Position numbers and translations under genes: made by a program. Positions 23,266 to 52,070 of a DNA stretch of 64,000 nucleotides are shown piece by piece. Numbering within the stretch: position 1 is the stretch's first letter; each line of letters opens with the position of its first letter. The notes under the pieces were generated by a model, which was given only the letters and a program-made list of their open reading frames with translations, was not told where the DNA came from and did no database searches. Origin of the DNA: Sarcocystis neurona (taxonomy: Eukaryota > Apicomplexa > Conoidasida > Eucoccidiorida > Sarcocystidae); the NCBI GenBank assembly GCA_000727475.1, contig KL647306.1, forward strand, positions 2,339,642 through 2,403,641. The letters run 5' to 3'.

Positions 23266-24723
23266 TGCGCTGGAGGGAAGAGGTCTTCCCTTTAGTGTAA
23301 AGCTTTCACACGAAAGATGATCGTGCCTAGCTCATTTTCCCTTCTCTGTACGGAGACATACATATGTAGACATATACCAAGATTACAAACAGACATACTC
23401 ATACATAGGCGCGGAAGTCCTCACTTCCACGTGCGGAACAGCTCTGGGGTTGTGCTCTGCATCATGCCAGTAACTGCCAACCGCTGGCGGCAGTGTCCGA
23501 ACTATCCACTGGGCAGCACCAGTCCAACAAGAGCTTGGAGAAAAGACCTCAATCACCCCCAAAACTACGCTACGGCACAAAACCTACTTAGCTGTAGCGT
23601 TCGCAGAGGGACTGATGAAGGGTACACCTACGCTTGTACCCGAACGGCGGGAAAAGCCGACTTTAATGCAGGCCTGCTACACGGCAAATTTCGCCTCGAT
23701 ATGTATTTGAGGGCAAAAAGATGCCGGTTACGAAGACAGACCGGTTTCATCGACTTCTGCTTCGCTAAGCAGCCCCAGTCTACACCTGTTGACTAAAGCC
23801 TGTATTCTACTACCACAAAATCACGAAATATGGACGTGTCTTGAGACCACCGCGCTTGCCTTACTGATCTGCGCGTTTCTACCTGAAAGAGCACGGCGCA
23901 AATGCCGCACGGGGTTCGAGCACTCAATAGCAGGCACACCTTGCATTGTGCTATGTCAAGGTGGCTACATTGTTTTGCGGCGCGTGTAGCAGATCTTGAC
24001 AGCTACGTTCCACGGGCTGCATCATTCATTTACCGAAGCACACGAAGCCGCACCACCTGTTGCAGACAACACAAGCTGATGATCTACCCAAGACGTCATG
24101 TTGCATACGTATGCAGCGGCAGACTCTTTGCCACAGGACCTGCTCCAGACATTTATGTACGCATGAATACGTGTGCGCTGGTGCCGTAGGAGTCACCCGT
24201 TGAGTGAATGGGGATTCTCTTTGGGGACGCCATACACTGAGAACGATTTTTCCGCGAAAACGTCATCCCAAATCATGCAAGCCCACTGATACGCGCCCCT
24301 CACACAGGACGATGCATGTCTACATATTGATGTAGGTACGCGTATGCAGCTTGAAGCTCCTAAAAATGTAGATGGTTTCAGATGCGCATGTACGTTGTAA
24401 AAGGGGACGACGATGCGCGTCTGATTGTGCTGCGCATACAGATCCTTATTTCCACGAACAGCAGCGCGCGGTGGCGCCTCTTGGTGTAAATAGATGTACC
24501 TTCCGAATCTGCCCCCCAAAATTGCCAGTGATACACCGTGTGGTGGCTGCTCCCGACAAAAGTGACAACGCAGCTCTCACGGGAACACGAGCTTCCTTCT
24601 GTTCCTGCCGGGCGAAGGTGGATGGATAGACTGGAACAGAAGTAGACAGGAATAGGACCCAGCGCCGCATGCACACGATTCCCTGTTTGCGAGGGGAGGA
24701 AACATCAGAAATTAGTCTTCGAC

Positions 24724-25882
24724 GGCGTGGAAACGCAAAGATACAATGTGGGAAATGTTTCCGTAGCGGGAAACACATCAGGGTTCGACGCGAGTGGGGG
24801 ACAAAATAGCGATTCGGCAGCCCACGTCGTCACGAACAGCGACGAACACGACGACAGCGGTACTCGCTGCGGCAAAACCACCGGCAACCACGTCGGCGAC
24901 CGTGCTTACGAGGACGCAGAAGAAGTAGTCGCAGCAACCTCTGAATTCCTTTTGTTGACACCAGCCTATTCGCTTAGACGTCTGCTGCAAACCCGTAATG
25001 CCTGCCGTCGCAGCGTTGTTTGTTTGCACAGTCCCCTCTGCTGCCACCCAACTCGCTGCGGCAGCTGCTCCTTGAAGGCCGTTGCCTGTTACTGACGCTA
25101 ATGTGGGAAGGTGTCCTAATACCAGCCAGTGCCCTCTTCTACTGTACGCGTCGCCCGCTTAACTGCGGCTGGTGATGCACTTCCTCCCCCCTTCTACCAT
25201 CGCATCTTCCGGTGGCGCTGCTACTCCGGCTACTGATGGCATCAGGGTGACTACAGAGAAGCACGTGCAGGGACCGTTGCACGACGAGACGGAGGATGAC
25301 ACGGGCAAACAGCACTACAGTTTGACCGCCGTTATGCAGGATTTTAGCGGAGTTGTCAGAGAAGCCGCTCACCGTTTTTCTTGCATCGTGCAACGCACAC
25401 GCACACACATATACACACACGTATACACACACACACACACACACACACACAATCTGTCCATCCTCCGAGCTCTCTACATTTTGAAGACGACACTTTGGTA
25501 CAAGTTAGCCAGCAGGAGAGTGCGGAAGGGGAGCGATACACAACAAGCAATTAACACCTCTGTGTGCTGCAGTGTAAAAGACAAAGTAAGCATCCTTACG
25601 TAGACTTGAAAATCATTTGAAGCTGCACTAGCAACATCCGCATACGTACACCAGGATAACTTCCGGACAGCAGGTACACGGACAGGTACAGCGACAGTAA
25701 GACGATATGGCAGAAGAGAGCTTCTCCAAGCTGAGGAACCCAGTACAGTGTTGCCACAGCAGCAGCAGAACGGGGATGCTGTCACTATGGACACTAGGGT
25801 AGTGACAGCAGCAGCGGTATTGCTACAGTGGCTGGTACGCCTGAAAGACAAACTGAAAAGGAGGACACCAGCAGCGTCATGA
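24724..25882 (+). other. Possible coding segments, + strand, unrecognised
   Basis: Three open segments have protein-like composition: 24724-25095 (Asp/Ser/Gly/Thr-rich, then a hydrophobic LLLTPAYSLRRLL), about 25175-25390 (ends before the CA repeat), and 25632-25882 (contains a CAG-encoded QQQQ run and a basic C-terminus, LVRLKDKLKRR, before TGA). The third follows a usable acceptor (tgcactag). I could not chain all three with consistent splice phases, so this may be one gene with wrong boundaries, a decayed gene, or chance. No homology recognised. Confidence 0.2.
25395..25450. repeat. CA dinucleotide microsatellite
   Basis: CA run of about 55 bp with a few TA and CG interruptions. Confidence 0.9.
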
Positions 25883-28800
25883 AAGTCATGCCAGCTCCTT
25901 TAAAGGGTCGCCAGCAGAGTCTGCCATACGCTGCTGTTTTTCAGACGTGTACTACGGAGCTGCATTGAAGCATTGACATGGCGGCAGTTGAGCGCGAGAG
26001 GTAGAACTTCCAGTGGAAGCTGGTGAGATGCACTACAAGGCTTGACAGTCGAGTTACACAAACGGTAGGTGTTGAAGCTCAACAGGGGAGGTTAGTGCCA
26101 GGCGAACAAGTTGCTTGTGTACTATGAAGTCGGTCCGTAGCACTGAAGCAGTCGTAGCAGTGGCAGCAGGCCCGAAAAAGGAAATAGATATCTAGTCGCA
26201 GCCCTCCAGAGACAACACAGCACAGGTTAAGCAAACGCCTCGTAATAGTACGACAGGTAAGGATGCAGCAGAATAGCAGCTAGTCAAAGTGCTACGATTC
26301 AGGACATCGGCAGTGAATCACCGGGATGCGTGCGGCAATTTAGTGCAAACCTCTTGCTAATACGGCGTCTGTGCCTGGATGAATACCGTGGCTGCACGCA
26401 CGCTTGAATTCAACTTGTCGTTGCTGGAGGTGCCTCAAACGTTTGCTGTTCTGGCGTTTCAACTCTGGAACCTTCTGACGGTGCGGCTGCACCATGACCA
26501 CTGCCCATATGCTCGCAGTTGGTGCCGCTTCACATCATGTGAATACGGCTGCCTTCGGCGATCACCTTGCCCCCATTGGTTTCTGTTCGCGCAAAAATGC
26601 TTATAGTTGTGCTTTCGTATTTTCTCCTCCCGCTCCCTTCCGCCCCCCAGCCGACCCCACTACGGACTGCAGGCGCGCACAGTACGTGTGTTCACGTAAG
26701 TATGGGTATATAGATAACGGTGTCTGCCGTTTCCCCCTCTCTTTGTAGTGGCGGCGACAAGTCTTGCGTCTCTTTCGTTTGGCCCTCCTCCAGACTTAGA
26801 CAGGACCCCGTAAACTACACGTTGCCTCCACTTTGTCAGCATCAGCGAAGAATCCTCACCTACGGGAAGTGCCACCTGCGGCCAACCCTTCGCACGCGCG
26901 TACGTATGCAGTGTCTCGCTGCCGTCTGGGAAATTTGATGTATGCGGTGAGAAAGCATATACCCCCTGTGATTGTGTCACCTACTTAGTAGCAACGCCGA
27001 AACGCATATACGGTGTAGCGCCGCGTAATTCGACACGCTTGCTCCAGGACCACATGTGTGTACGGAACCCCCTACACTCAAATTTTTGGTGCACAAGTAT
27101 GCACTCGCAGACGTGTAAAGTAACGGATGTTCCTACAGGACTCACCGTCTGTATACAAGTCTCGCCGTCTGCGTGTGAGGGTGTTTCGCAGATTAAGCAA
27201 GTGGGCGCCAGAAATGAGTTTGGTTGTACACAGGCACACCGAAAATGTAAACAGTCTACTCACACACGTCCACGCAGTCCGTGTGATCCTGCAAAGAGCG
27301 TGCAGACAAGCGAACTCCTGCTCAGGTACATGCGTGTAATGTTTACCACTATGCGTGGTACAACATGTGTAGCGATAAGGAAAAAGTGAATGCATCAGCT
27401 ATCGTGAGATTTGTACGAATGGTCTACATATGCAAATTCACATATGTACAGGTACGTGATAACGACGGAATAACACTCGCAGGCGTATGTGTACATATGT
27501 CTATGTACGCGACACTGGGAGTTCCGTCTTACTGCAGGCGAGTGTAATCACGTGGTGCGTTTGCAGCTGCTGCAGCTGAAGCGTGTCCACGCGTTCTGCA
27601 AAAGCCACGTGTAGATAGGAGCGTGGGGGTCAGGAAAGATAGTGGAACAGCAAACCATAGATAAATATCCTTATGCTAGGAGACCCCTTTTTTCATTAGT
27701 AGGAGCTAGCGACGCTAGGGTCACGTTTGTTGAGACAATTGCAACAGAACCATAATAGTGGAGGCTAGTAATGACCAGGAGTCGGTTTTGTTCACGTACT
27801 TTTGTTACGAGAAAAATACGCCAATACAAAACATGTACACACTTGACCATCAAGCCGCGTTTGCACGTTATCCCACGCACTTGCAGCTTGAAGGAGAGGA
27901 GAATGTTTCAATGAAGATGGACCTACGTGAGACAGACTCACAGAGAGGTTAACACACAGCTGTTTACGTGTACGTCTGCGTGGACGCACGCGCGGATATG
28001 TACTACTACTCGCGGAAGTGTTCGTGTGTATCAACACATATATTAGTAAACAGAGCAGCAGGAGGTAGCGCGGCTGCTGTTGTACATCTATTGTGCTCGT
28101 TGTGAGAGGGTTAAAGGCGGTTGTAGCATTAGGGACGAAAGCTGCTGTCGTTTTCGTCGTTTACGCATCGTACCTGCGTTCTGTCGCCGCTGGGTGGCGT
28201 TCTCCCGGATAGGTAACATCCAGCCAAAAGCGGCTTTCAAGAAACACGTGATAAGCAGCCATATCCTCCAGAGAAGCAGCATATTACCATTTTGTTACTG
28301 GCGGAAGGTAGAAGTCCCCCGGTCATCGGAAGCCACGATTCTCTCATGTGAAGAATACTGCAGTTCTGACCCATCAGTGCTTAGGTGTAGATAGCAGGGT
28401 GGAGGAGTGAGAGCGTTCCACTTTGCGCAGCTGTATGCAAACGTTTGAGGATGAACGGACCAGCGGGGTAGAACTATGTATTGAAGCCCTGAAGCTGAAG
28501 ACAAACTGTAGTACGGTTAAGCAGTGTTTTCGCTGGCAGGACTGGACCGCGCTGGGCGTTGCCAACTATTGTACAGAATCAGGAGGGCCGATTTAGACAG
28601 TTAAATTATAGTCAGACGCAGACCACACATGTATCAGGCATCACGTGTTGAAAAGCGCGGTTTTGCGCGTAGTGTCGCGCACGGGGGAAATCGTGCGTCA
28701 CAGCCTTATTCCCCTGCCGACTTGATGTGCGCCGATGTACAGGCCGTTTTTGTATGAGTTATGGTAACGCACTAAAGTCCAGAAGTATTTCTCTGGAAGA

Positions 28801-29316
28801 GAACCCATAATTTTTCGCAGGTATGCGGACACGCTTTCCACAAAATTGTGGGTGTCTGGGCAGTCCTAATGAGAACGGGAAGACCTGTGGCGGCCACTCG
28901 TGGGGAGAGGCAAAGGAAAGAAGAAAAAGAATAAGAGGACTACGTTCGCACGCGTCGGAACCAAGAGAGGTCGTGGAGCGGGTAAATTTTTCGTGGCACC
29001 TTGGCACTTTGTTCGCCTCACCCTTCTCCTTTTTTCCTTGCCTACATTAACGAAATGGATTCTGCAGACGACCATTCACACGCACACACACACACACGCT
29101 CTCGAGCGGCCCTTTTTCTTGTCGCCTGCCGTCTTTCTTTTCGGCTGCCCTTGTCTTTTATCTCTTCGTTTCTTTGTTTCCGGTGAACCCAACTGCCTCT
29201 CCAGTTGCCACCGCGTTCCTTCGTCCACAATCTTCGTCCTCCTGCCTCCCCGCTTCCATTTTTCTCACCCCTTGCTACGCTGTTGTCCTCACTTGTCCGT
29301 ACCCGCCTAGTGCTAA

Positions 29317-30015
29317 GGTGGTGGGTGCTCCATTAGTGAGTACTGCGACGCGAATGTTGCCTGCCCCCTTGCACACTGCTCCCCCCTGTGTTCCGGCGAG
29401 TCCTGCGACGGAACGTGTCGCCTTTCCGTCTGCGGAGGCTTTAATATCTGTTCGTGTGGTGGCTCCTGTCGTGTTGCCCGTGTCGTGGCTGCTCTGTTGC
29501 AAGAGCTGCAGCGGCGGTCTCCGCAGACCCCCCTTTCCTCCTCCACATGCGTAGGCTGTGTAGCCCTACTATATGAGCAAGACATTGGACGCGGTATAGG
29601 AGGATGTGTGTCTCGTCTGGCGTCATCATTGTTGTTTTGGGGTCGTCGAAATTCCACTATTTTTAAAAGTTGCGCCGCCGCGTGTTTATATTTTTCCCTG
29701 GTCGGTAGAGGTACGCCTTCCTTCTCACACCGAGACTTCGGGCGTGTTCTGCCTGAAAATCCGTTTCAAATTTCGGTTTCTCGTGTGCGTGCGCCACGAC
29801 ACCACGGTGGGGTTGCCACAGGCCTTTCCCCCCTTGTACAACGCGCGTGTGCAGGCGGAGGAAGTGCTCCTACTGCATCTCACGGGAAAAAAAGCGCGCA
29901 TAGCCCGTACACGCCGGTTCTCCCGCGCCGCATTTCTCACCACAGGATGCCTTTGCCTTCTGCATTAGGTGCTGTCTACTTCTACCTTTTGCTGAAATCG
30001 CCTTCTACCCGATAG
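29317..30015 (+). other. Open Cys-rich frame, coding status uncertain
   Basis: After a TAA at 29314 one plus-strand frame stays open for about 232 codons to TAG at 30013. Its first 45 residues are strikingly Cys-rich, with more than ten cysteines at short spacing (segments such as YCDANVACPL, CSGESCDGTC, CSCGGSC). The remainder is basic and ordinary. There is no ATG near the beginning, so if real it is an exon, with a possible acceptor at ..gctaag before 29317. Two other plus frames and parts of the minus strand are also open here because the region is GC-rich, so chance is a serious alternative. Confidence 0.22.
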
Positions 30016-31876
30016 CTGCGCTCTGTTTCGAGAAACCCCAGTTGCGCGCCACTGCAGCTCCTCTGCTGGTGCAGCCCCTTCCCTCGGCAAAGGCGACAGA
30101 CAGCACTCCACCCGTGCAGGACTTGACGCCACTGCCGATGTCTTTCAAGGGGCGTCTGATTTTCTTGTGAAATCGGCCTGAACTTTCCGTTGCTGCACGC
30201 TGCCCTTGCGTGAGAAGCAGCGTCTGATTTCCGCGTGCTATCCGCAGCTGTTGCGCACGCGCAGCTATTTTCGTTCGGCCGGTAGCAGCAGCAGCAGCTG
30301 CGAGAGTCTACTGGTGAAGAGAGAGCCGCAGCACTGTGGAAAAGCCGGGAATTCCCGCAGCAAAAGCACAAGACTTCTTTGCAACACTTCTCGACCCGCA
30401 GAAGCAGCAGCACCAGTCACGGCAACACTCCTGCTCCTTTTCTTGTTCGGGAACCGTTCACAGGGAAGCAGCACAGGGACCGGCGGGAGGCACACTCGCG
30501 TGTACGGCTTGGCTGCAGCATCAACTCAGGGATAGCAACAGCGTCTGCAGTGGAGCAGAAACAGCTGCTGGACGAGACGAGTCGTTGACTCCAGGTCTTC
30601 ACAACACCAACAGCACCCCAGGAATTCTCGTTTGGGCGGTGAGATTTGCTTGAACAGTTGCACAGAGTGGCAGCATCTGCTGTTTTGCCGCAGGAGTCCC
30701 ACTGGCGAAGCAGCAACAGCAGAAGCACCGGACTGCACCCGTTTTTAACACCCATACCTATAATTTATATGTGTATATCTGTAGATCTCTCTCTTCCTCT
30801 AGATAGATACAATATAGGAATTCACGCGTATGCAGCGACATTCATATGTATCAACCAGCAACAGGAAGCGCTTCACTTTCTCTCGCAGCAGACGGCGGCA
30901 GCTTGCGAAGACAGCGGCGATGCAACTCACAGGCCAGCAGCAACAGTTGGCAACAGAGATCTTAACAGCGATATTCTACAGGTGAACTTGTGGCAGCAGA
31001 AGCAGCAGCAGCAGCGACGCAGAAGAGCACGGCAGTGATGCGCCGGCTTTACGTAGGCGTCCGCGTGCTATTATCTTGCCGTAGCAGCAGGAGCCTCTGT
31101 AGCGTCTCTGTCACTTCTAAAAAATCCGCATGCCGCACGGCTTTCTAGGGCCATAGAAAGTCGTCCACGGTAAGACTCCGTATTTCTCGCTATGCTGGTG
31201 TGGAGTACGTATAGGAGTGTTCTACGCACGTTGCCAGATGCATGCATTTCCACGTCGCTACGCGTAGCTGCCTCTCTCAGCGTCACGGAAGCAGCACCAG
31301 AACGCTAGATCCGCAGGTGCCGCACCAGCAGCCCGACAGCAGCAGGGAGGAAGCCGCAGCAGGAGGAGCCCTACGACACAGCAGCTGCTGCCGGGTCGCA
31401 GCAAAAGCACCTGCACGTCAGCAGCAGCAGCAAGAGGCGAGGAGGAGCAGGGGGAGCAGGTGCGGCCCCTCCATTCTCCTACGAGTACGAACAGACATGT
31501 GTGTGTATGTTTCTCAGAGCGTTTCTCCGCTGCAGCACGAAGTAGGTGTCTATATAGATGTTCGTAGGAAAGCGTCTAAACCTTAGCTGCTGTTGTCCCA
31601 GCCGAAAGGGGGAGTTCATACGACTCCTTATCCCTTCATCCCAGTCTACACCCAAGGTTTTGTACGAGGTGCTTCTGTGTTGTGTGTATGAACGAGGAAT
31701 CGTTGTATGTGTCGCGCAGCAAGGGTTCACCTTTCTGCCTGTCCTTATATCTCTTGTTGGCGCAGCAGCGTCGCCCTGGCTCAGAAAGAGACAACAGCAG
31801 GAGAGGTTGCGCAGGGCAGCACCCACCCGCAGTCGCGGCCGCAGAACTCCCCGCGAGGTGCGTCAGCGGATGAAGG

Positions 31877-49073
<17,197 letters not shown>

Positions 49074-49842
49074 ACGTGGATATTCTTCACAGTTTACAAA
49101 CAGCGTTGTCGCCCAACACTTGTGTACTTGAAGACGAACGCTGGTGTACGGATGTGTGTTTTCCTCGTGTGTACACGCGACAGCTCGTTTTGACAAAAGT
49201 ACTCGTTCTTCTCCGTAGTTGTGACCAAGCGCGCCGGAGTATCATCATTCTGTTCCATCAAGGACCAGAAAGATAATTTACTTTTGGTTCACAAGAAAAC
49301 GCGGTGGAAGACATAGTCGTTGGGGCGGCGAAAACCATTTGCTAAACAACGCCGCGGCCTTCCGCGTGTGCGTGTCTGCGATTCTACAAGAGAGCCGACG
49401 TTTTTTGCGATTGTGTTGCACCTCTCCAACACGACTTCGTGTATACCATTACCCGCGGGTGTCTAACATCTGCACCAACGTGCTACAAGATGTAAGAAAC
49501 CCTGGCTTGCAATTTAACAGTGATGCATATCACGTTGACACAGACGAGGTTTTGCGGCGACTCCGTACGTGTGCGTAAGCTTGTGTATGCATGCGTGTAT
49601 ATGTCTAGCACATATCTATGGAAGTTTAGATAAATACACAAAGAGGCTGTTTCAGCAGTGCATGCTGTGCTCTATTGTAAAAACTTATGGCGGCCACAAG
49701 CCTGTGGGTTTCAAGTGTTTGCCTGAATTAGAACTTTGTCCAGTAGAGTGTTGTGTTGCAGCTCGAAGCGGAGACGTTTGCTGACGCCGCCGTATTATAA
49801 ATCTTTATCTAGCTTCACGCAGCTGCTGCACGCCCAAAAAAT

Positions 49843-52070
49843 ATGCACGTGGCTGCGCGGCGACGCGTCGCTGCTCCAGCGAGGTCTATGCTGTCCACGA
49901 GCAAACTGAGAAAAGTGCGGGAACAGTGCGCTGGGACCCACAGCGGCAACTCCACCGAAGAAACAAAGCACACAGGAGAGGTACCTGTAGACATACCAGC
50001 CGCATGCACCCTGTCACAACTAGCAGTGGTCTCAATGGCAACGGCGGAGAAATCTGCTCTCGTAGGAGTTTCTCTGCTGTAAGTGGACAAGGCTCAAGCG
50101 CCTACTCGTTCACAGAGATGAGAACGTACCCATATTTGAAGGGTCTCGAAAGCGGGGGCATAGAAAGGACTGTCAAGCAGAGGCACTGCCCTTGAGGGGA
50201 TCTCGCTGAATTCCAGTGCAATGGTAAACATCGCATCAAAGACTTAAGTGGCCATACGCTGATTTATCAATACCTTTCCACGCTGTGTGCTCGTGTGGAC
50301 ACTCATGGCACGTCTTCGCTCCGGGCTTGTATGTTTTGCGTTTTTTGTTATGGGTCACTGAGTTCTCTCTGTTGAGAGACCGCTGAAAGCCAACACGAAT
50401 CTGTTGGTCTCATTCACTCCAAACAAGTGCAAACACAACCGCAGACAACCGCAACATTGGCAGAGGTGCCACGTTCAACAAAATACACAATTTTCAATAG
50501 CAGTTCATAATCTGTCTAGGCCCCTGCCGTACGACTGTCATCCGTTTCGTCTCCTGAACGCCCTTTCTATCTGCTTTGTGGTATGGATCACGACGTGCCT
50601 CACTTTTTGGTAGCACCACTCTTACACTGTCATTTTTCTGAAGGTTGCCTGGCTCACCACACAGTCTTGCATCTGCTCGGCTTTCAATATTCGAAAAACC
50701 ACTTTCACATACGAGGCAGAGTATGATGCACTTGGGCACGTACAGTTTGTTGGTGAATGCGACACACAAGTGAGGAGAAGTTTGTCTGACTACGCGGAGC
50801 AGGTGGTACAGCTGAACCGGCGTAGGTGCCGAATCCCGCGGTCGTACCCTTTGAGGCACTGGTCACCCAGTTTCTTGCAGGACGTTTCACGGTGGTTCTT
50901 TTGACGACTGAAGTTCAGCACGCCACGGGCATTCTCTAAAAAGAAGACAAGTGTCTAAAGAAGTTGTCGTTCTGCAGGAAAGGTACGTATGAAACAAACG
51001 GCCTGTCCCCTTTTTACAGTACGTAGGGTTCAACCAACCTCTATGAAGACAAAAAGACGGCCCGCAGACTGACATCGCTTTCGTGAACTCCGCTGGTTTC
51101 CGGCAACCTTCGTATCAAGCTGCAGTCTACCGACAACAGCCATTTGGTTCTGCTGAGAAGCCGCCATGACATTCGCTCGCCAAGTGACACTCTTGCCCAA
51201 CTTTGCTGCAACTAGTGGTGCTACGACTGTTGTAATATATGTTGCTGCTGTTGGAGCTGTGCTACTGCTGCTGCTACTCCAGTTGCTATTGCTGCTGGTG
51301 TTGCTACTGCTGGTGCTGTTGCTACTGCTGGTGCTGTTGCTATTGGTGTTCCTGCTGCTGCTGCTGCTACTGCCGTTGCTACTGCTGCTGCTTTCGCTGT
51401 TGCCACTGCTGCCCTTCCTTGTGTCCGCGGACGCATACCTTCTGTGCCATTGCTGGTGCGCAGGCAGCAGTTTCTTTGTCAACAAGACTGGTGATGCACC
51501 TTCGCGCAAGATGGACTCTAGTTCACAATGGCTACATCAATGCCAAGGGCTGGTAACTTCGACGCGGAATGGACCATCCTTTGACAATCCGCCTACATAG
51601 GGAGAGGCAATGTACATGATCTGGCTGGGCACGCATGCATCTGTTGTATTTGCTGCCAAAACAGAATTGTTTGACAATCACCGACACCGAGTATCCTCAG
51701 CGTGTCAGATGGATCTCGTAGTTACGATGAAATGTCGAGAATTCGGTCGACAGTGACACTTGACTGGCAAGTCCTTGCGGGCGCAGGTGCCTCCGGCCTT
51801 CTGCCTCTACGCGAGGAGCGGCTTATACTTCCGACGAATACGGTGTCAAGACGACAGCAAAATACAGAAAAATGTCTCACCGCTGCAGCGCAGTCTCATA
51901 TAACACTCCAAATTTGCAGCTGCGGCAGGAAAGCTTGGCAAGCGTGTGCGCTCGACAGTGCATGCACCAGATTCTATAACTGGCTGAACACAGCCAAAAC
52001 GAACTCACCGCCCAAAAAGGCCTACGCTTCGCTCAGCCATATCTTTCACGGGAAGCGGGATTCTTCATGA
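49843..52070 (+). CDS. Tentative three-exon gene, unknown function
   Basis: Three coding-like segments can be joined in phase: 49843-49980 (ATG in an A-rich context, basic N-terminus MHVAARRRVAAPARS, donor AG|gtacct), 50665-50825 (acceptor caccacacag; contains FTYEAEYDALGHVQFVGE and SLSDYAEQVVQLNRR; donor AG|gtgccg), and 51701-52070 (acceptor tatcctcag; contains SRSYDEMSRIRSTVTLDWQV and a Cys-containing segment TLQICSCGRKAWQACALDSA; stop TGA). The sum is 669 nt, about 222 aa. No domain is recognised. The joins rest only on phase and short splice consensus, and similar chains could arise by chance. Intron 2 of the model contains a CTG repeat. Confidence 0.3.
51240..51420. repeat. CTG/CAG triplet cluster
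   Basis: Interrupted CTG triplets (TGCTGCTACTCCAGTTGC type). Frames through it read as poly-Leu on the plus strand and Ser/Asn-rich on the minus (51030-51509). A minus-strand exon with an Eimeria-style Ser/Asn run is possible but unsupported. Confidence 0.8.

Larger units (their letters stand above)
23266..31876. other. Spacer upstream of DHFR-TS, weak coding candidates only
   Basis: Between the start of the minus-strand copper transporter and the start of DHFR-TS on the plus strand. Contains an ATG-initiated 159-codon plus-strand frame at 23317-23796 (only 52 bp from the transporter start, no recognisable features), the weak coding segments at 24.7-25.9 kb, a CA microsatellite, apparently empty sequence at 26-28.8 kb, a GC-rich Cys-rich frame at 29.3-30.0 kb, and CAG/CTG-rich DNA from 30.2 to 31.5 kb. 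The last is the probable promoter and 5' UTR of DHFR-TS. Confidence 0.45.
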
